A stretch of 64,000 bases of DNA from Trogon surrucura (lineage: Eukaryota; Chordata; Aves; Trogoniformes; Trogonidae): contig CM036617.1 in the NCBI GenBank assembly GCA_020746105.1, positions 146,587,578-146,651,577 of the forward strand, written 5' to 3'. Position 1 is the first letter of the stretch; each line of letters begins with the position of its first letter. The notes below the pieces were generated by a model. It saw only the letters and a program-made list of their open reading frames with translations, was not told the origin of the DNA and did no database searches. Shown here one piece after another: positions 62,704 through 64,000 of this stretch. The translations under genes were made by a program, and so were the position numbers.

Positions 62704-63929
62704 GTAAGGAGTGTTTTGGAACACAATGGCAAATTTTGTAATGAAATGCCAGAGCTGTTTACACTTCAGAGAAAATTTTTGACCAAGTTCCACATCCAAG
62801 GTTAATAATAATGTTTCGGGCACGGGAGTCATGGAATAAGTAAAAAGTTGGCTCAGAAATTAATGATGAAGAATGGGAAAACAAAGAAAAGATGTGATAT
62901 GAGATGAATTATAACAGGAGAAACTGTAAACTAGACCAGAAAATAATGCATGAAGACACAGAAGATTGCAATCACATCAAGGCTAACAGATAAATATGAG
63001 TCCTTCAGCATGCTTGTTTGACATTATCCTGCGTGTGCTATGAAGCACTTGAGAAAAAAAAAAAAAAAAAGAAATGGAACACTTAAGACTAAAGCTTTGG
63101 TCAGTATAAGTATATAGCTCTTTTTAAAAAAATCTATTTGAACATTTGCCCAGAACTTAGAATGAACTCATCTGCAACATTTATGAGCTTCATGCAGTTA
63201 GGTAATATTTTTGTTTTGTTTTTCAGTTCCTGGGTGATAATAGAGGTGATAAATGAAGTGGTCTGCATCACTTTTGAAGAGGATTGCTCTGGCTGGTGGC
63301 ATTAAATGGAAGTGAGTTGAACGACAAGAAGGATTGTCCAGCCTCTGCGGCAGGGCTTGAGCGATGCAGGGTCACATCCCTTTTTCCCCAGATGGCATCT
63401 GATACTCAGGTCAACTGAGTGTTTCTGCCTCCACTGAAAGCACCATCTGTGGACACCTACACACCTCTCCTCACCCGACCGTTGATGTCCTTCTCACTAC
63501 ATTTCAGATCTCCTTGGAAAGTTGAGTTAAAGCTCTTCTGGGCTGAAGTGCTGTGCTAACACAGTACCAGTGGACATGAAAGTACTTTATGTGAACAGAG
63601 AGAAGCGGGGTGTGCCCACAGACTCACGTGAGAGGCATGTAAATCACTTTGATATACCAGAATGTGGTCTCCCTCTCGAAGTGCATTCAGGTGATGATAC
63701 TGATAACACTGTAAGTTTACCCAAAAGATTAGCATTTTTTTAATCTGGTTCTGCATTTCCTTGTGGTGATGGTTTCCAATGAATGCAAGTGTTCCCCTGC
63801 GAAGAGCTGCACAGCCCTGAGTCAAAGCTTGTGCCTGCTGGCTGCTGATGCAAGGTCACAGGCTGGATCAGGAAAGAGGCTGTGATGACTGGGTACAAAG
63901 AAAGGTAGAGCTTTCAATACAATTGTCCC
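62704..63929. other. unique noncoding stretch with poly(A) run
   Basis: Unique sequence. Seventeen A residues occupy 63,054-63,070. A splice-acceptor-like tract ends at about 63,226 (TTTTGTTTTTCAG) but stops follow at once in the plus frames. Nothing else recognised. Confidence 0.4.
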
Positions 63930-64000
63930 AGTTCGGTACTGTGAAGCTGGTGAAGGATCTGGAGCACAAGTCTTACAAGGAGTGGCTGAAGGAACTGGGG
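63930..64000 (+). mobile_element. CR1 LINE, coding part, continues past the window edge
   Basis: The text translates to KLVKDLEHKSYKEWLKELG in frame, matching the conserved CR1 reverse-transcriptase C-terminal block that normally continues into the 3' UTR. The element is in plus orientation and cut by the window end. It preserves an open frame over the visible 70 bases, more than the copy at 59.7 kb does in the same block, but no claim about activity can be made. Confidence 0.85.

Noticed and set aside
62196-62741. 181-codon open frame taken as a whole gene
   Set aside because: The first two thirds are GC-biased chance sequence with frames open on both strands. Only the splice-bounded part at 62,507-62,703 has independent support.
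1-64000. tRNA, rRNA, CRISPR array, operon or prophage
   Set aside because: No tRNA T-loop/acceptor pattern, ribosomal word, regularly spaced direct repeats or close-packed codirectional genes were seen. The sequence is vertebrate.

Overview
The window reads as bird nuclear DNA. The main evidence is CR1 retrotransposon ends, which carry the avian 8-base tail (repeats of ATTCTATG) and are found at five places. Older, badly decayed LINE/SINE remnants of amniote type (L2, L3/CR1-like, MIR-like) are also present. CpG is generally rare and recognisable repeats are sparse. No bacterial, plasmid or phage features are seen. Assignment to Aves is firm; the species and chromosome cannot be told from the sequence.

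No intact multi-exon protein gene could be recognised. Most of the window looks like intergenic or long-intron sequence, and nearly all short reading frames in it are what chance predicts. Exceptions worth attention are: (1) a compact CpG-rich block at about 25,480-25,645 that looks like a small promoter with a possible first exon; (2) a 3.4 kb block at 28,055-31,413 where the plus strand holds several unusually open, protein-like stretches broken by stops and frame changes, probably a decayed, apparently intronless coding sequence of unidentified family; (3) a splice-site-bounded open exon candidate at 62,507-62,703, with weaker ones near 20,030 and 49,244; and (4) a 3'-UTR-like AT-rich segment with a polyadenylation signal near 61,410.

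Region by region: 0-8 kb holds unique sequence, a 113-base tandem duplication (1,482-1,707) and two ancient repeat remnants. 8-25 kb holds candidate conserved enhancer-like blocks (8.3 kb and 16.7-17.2 kb), one CR1 (14.8 kb) and small tandem repeats. 25-32 kb holds the CpG block, a minus-strand CR1 and the decayed coding block. 32-48 kb is mostly unique, with a CA/TA microsatellite beside a CR1 end, a cluster of paired SOX-like motifs (40.3 kb), an L2-like remnant and a 42-base tandem repeat. 48-60 kb holds a diverged minisatellite (52.6 kb), TA/TG microsatellites and a 600-base CR1. 60-64 kb is patchily GC-rich and holds a MIR-like remnant, the polyadenylation candidate, the exon candidate and a CR1 that runs off the right edge.

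No pathway or operon logic applies. If functional elements are present they are most likely distal enhancers, one minor promoter and noncoding or poorly recognisable transcripts. All regulatory calls are motif readings by eye and need cross-species alignment or RNA data to confirm.
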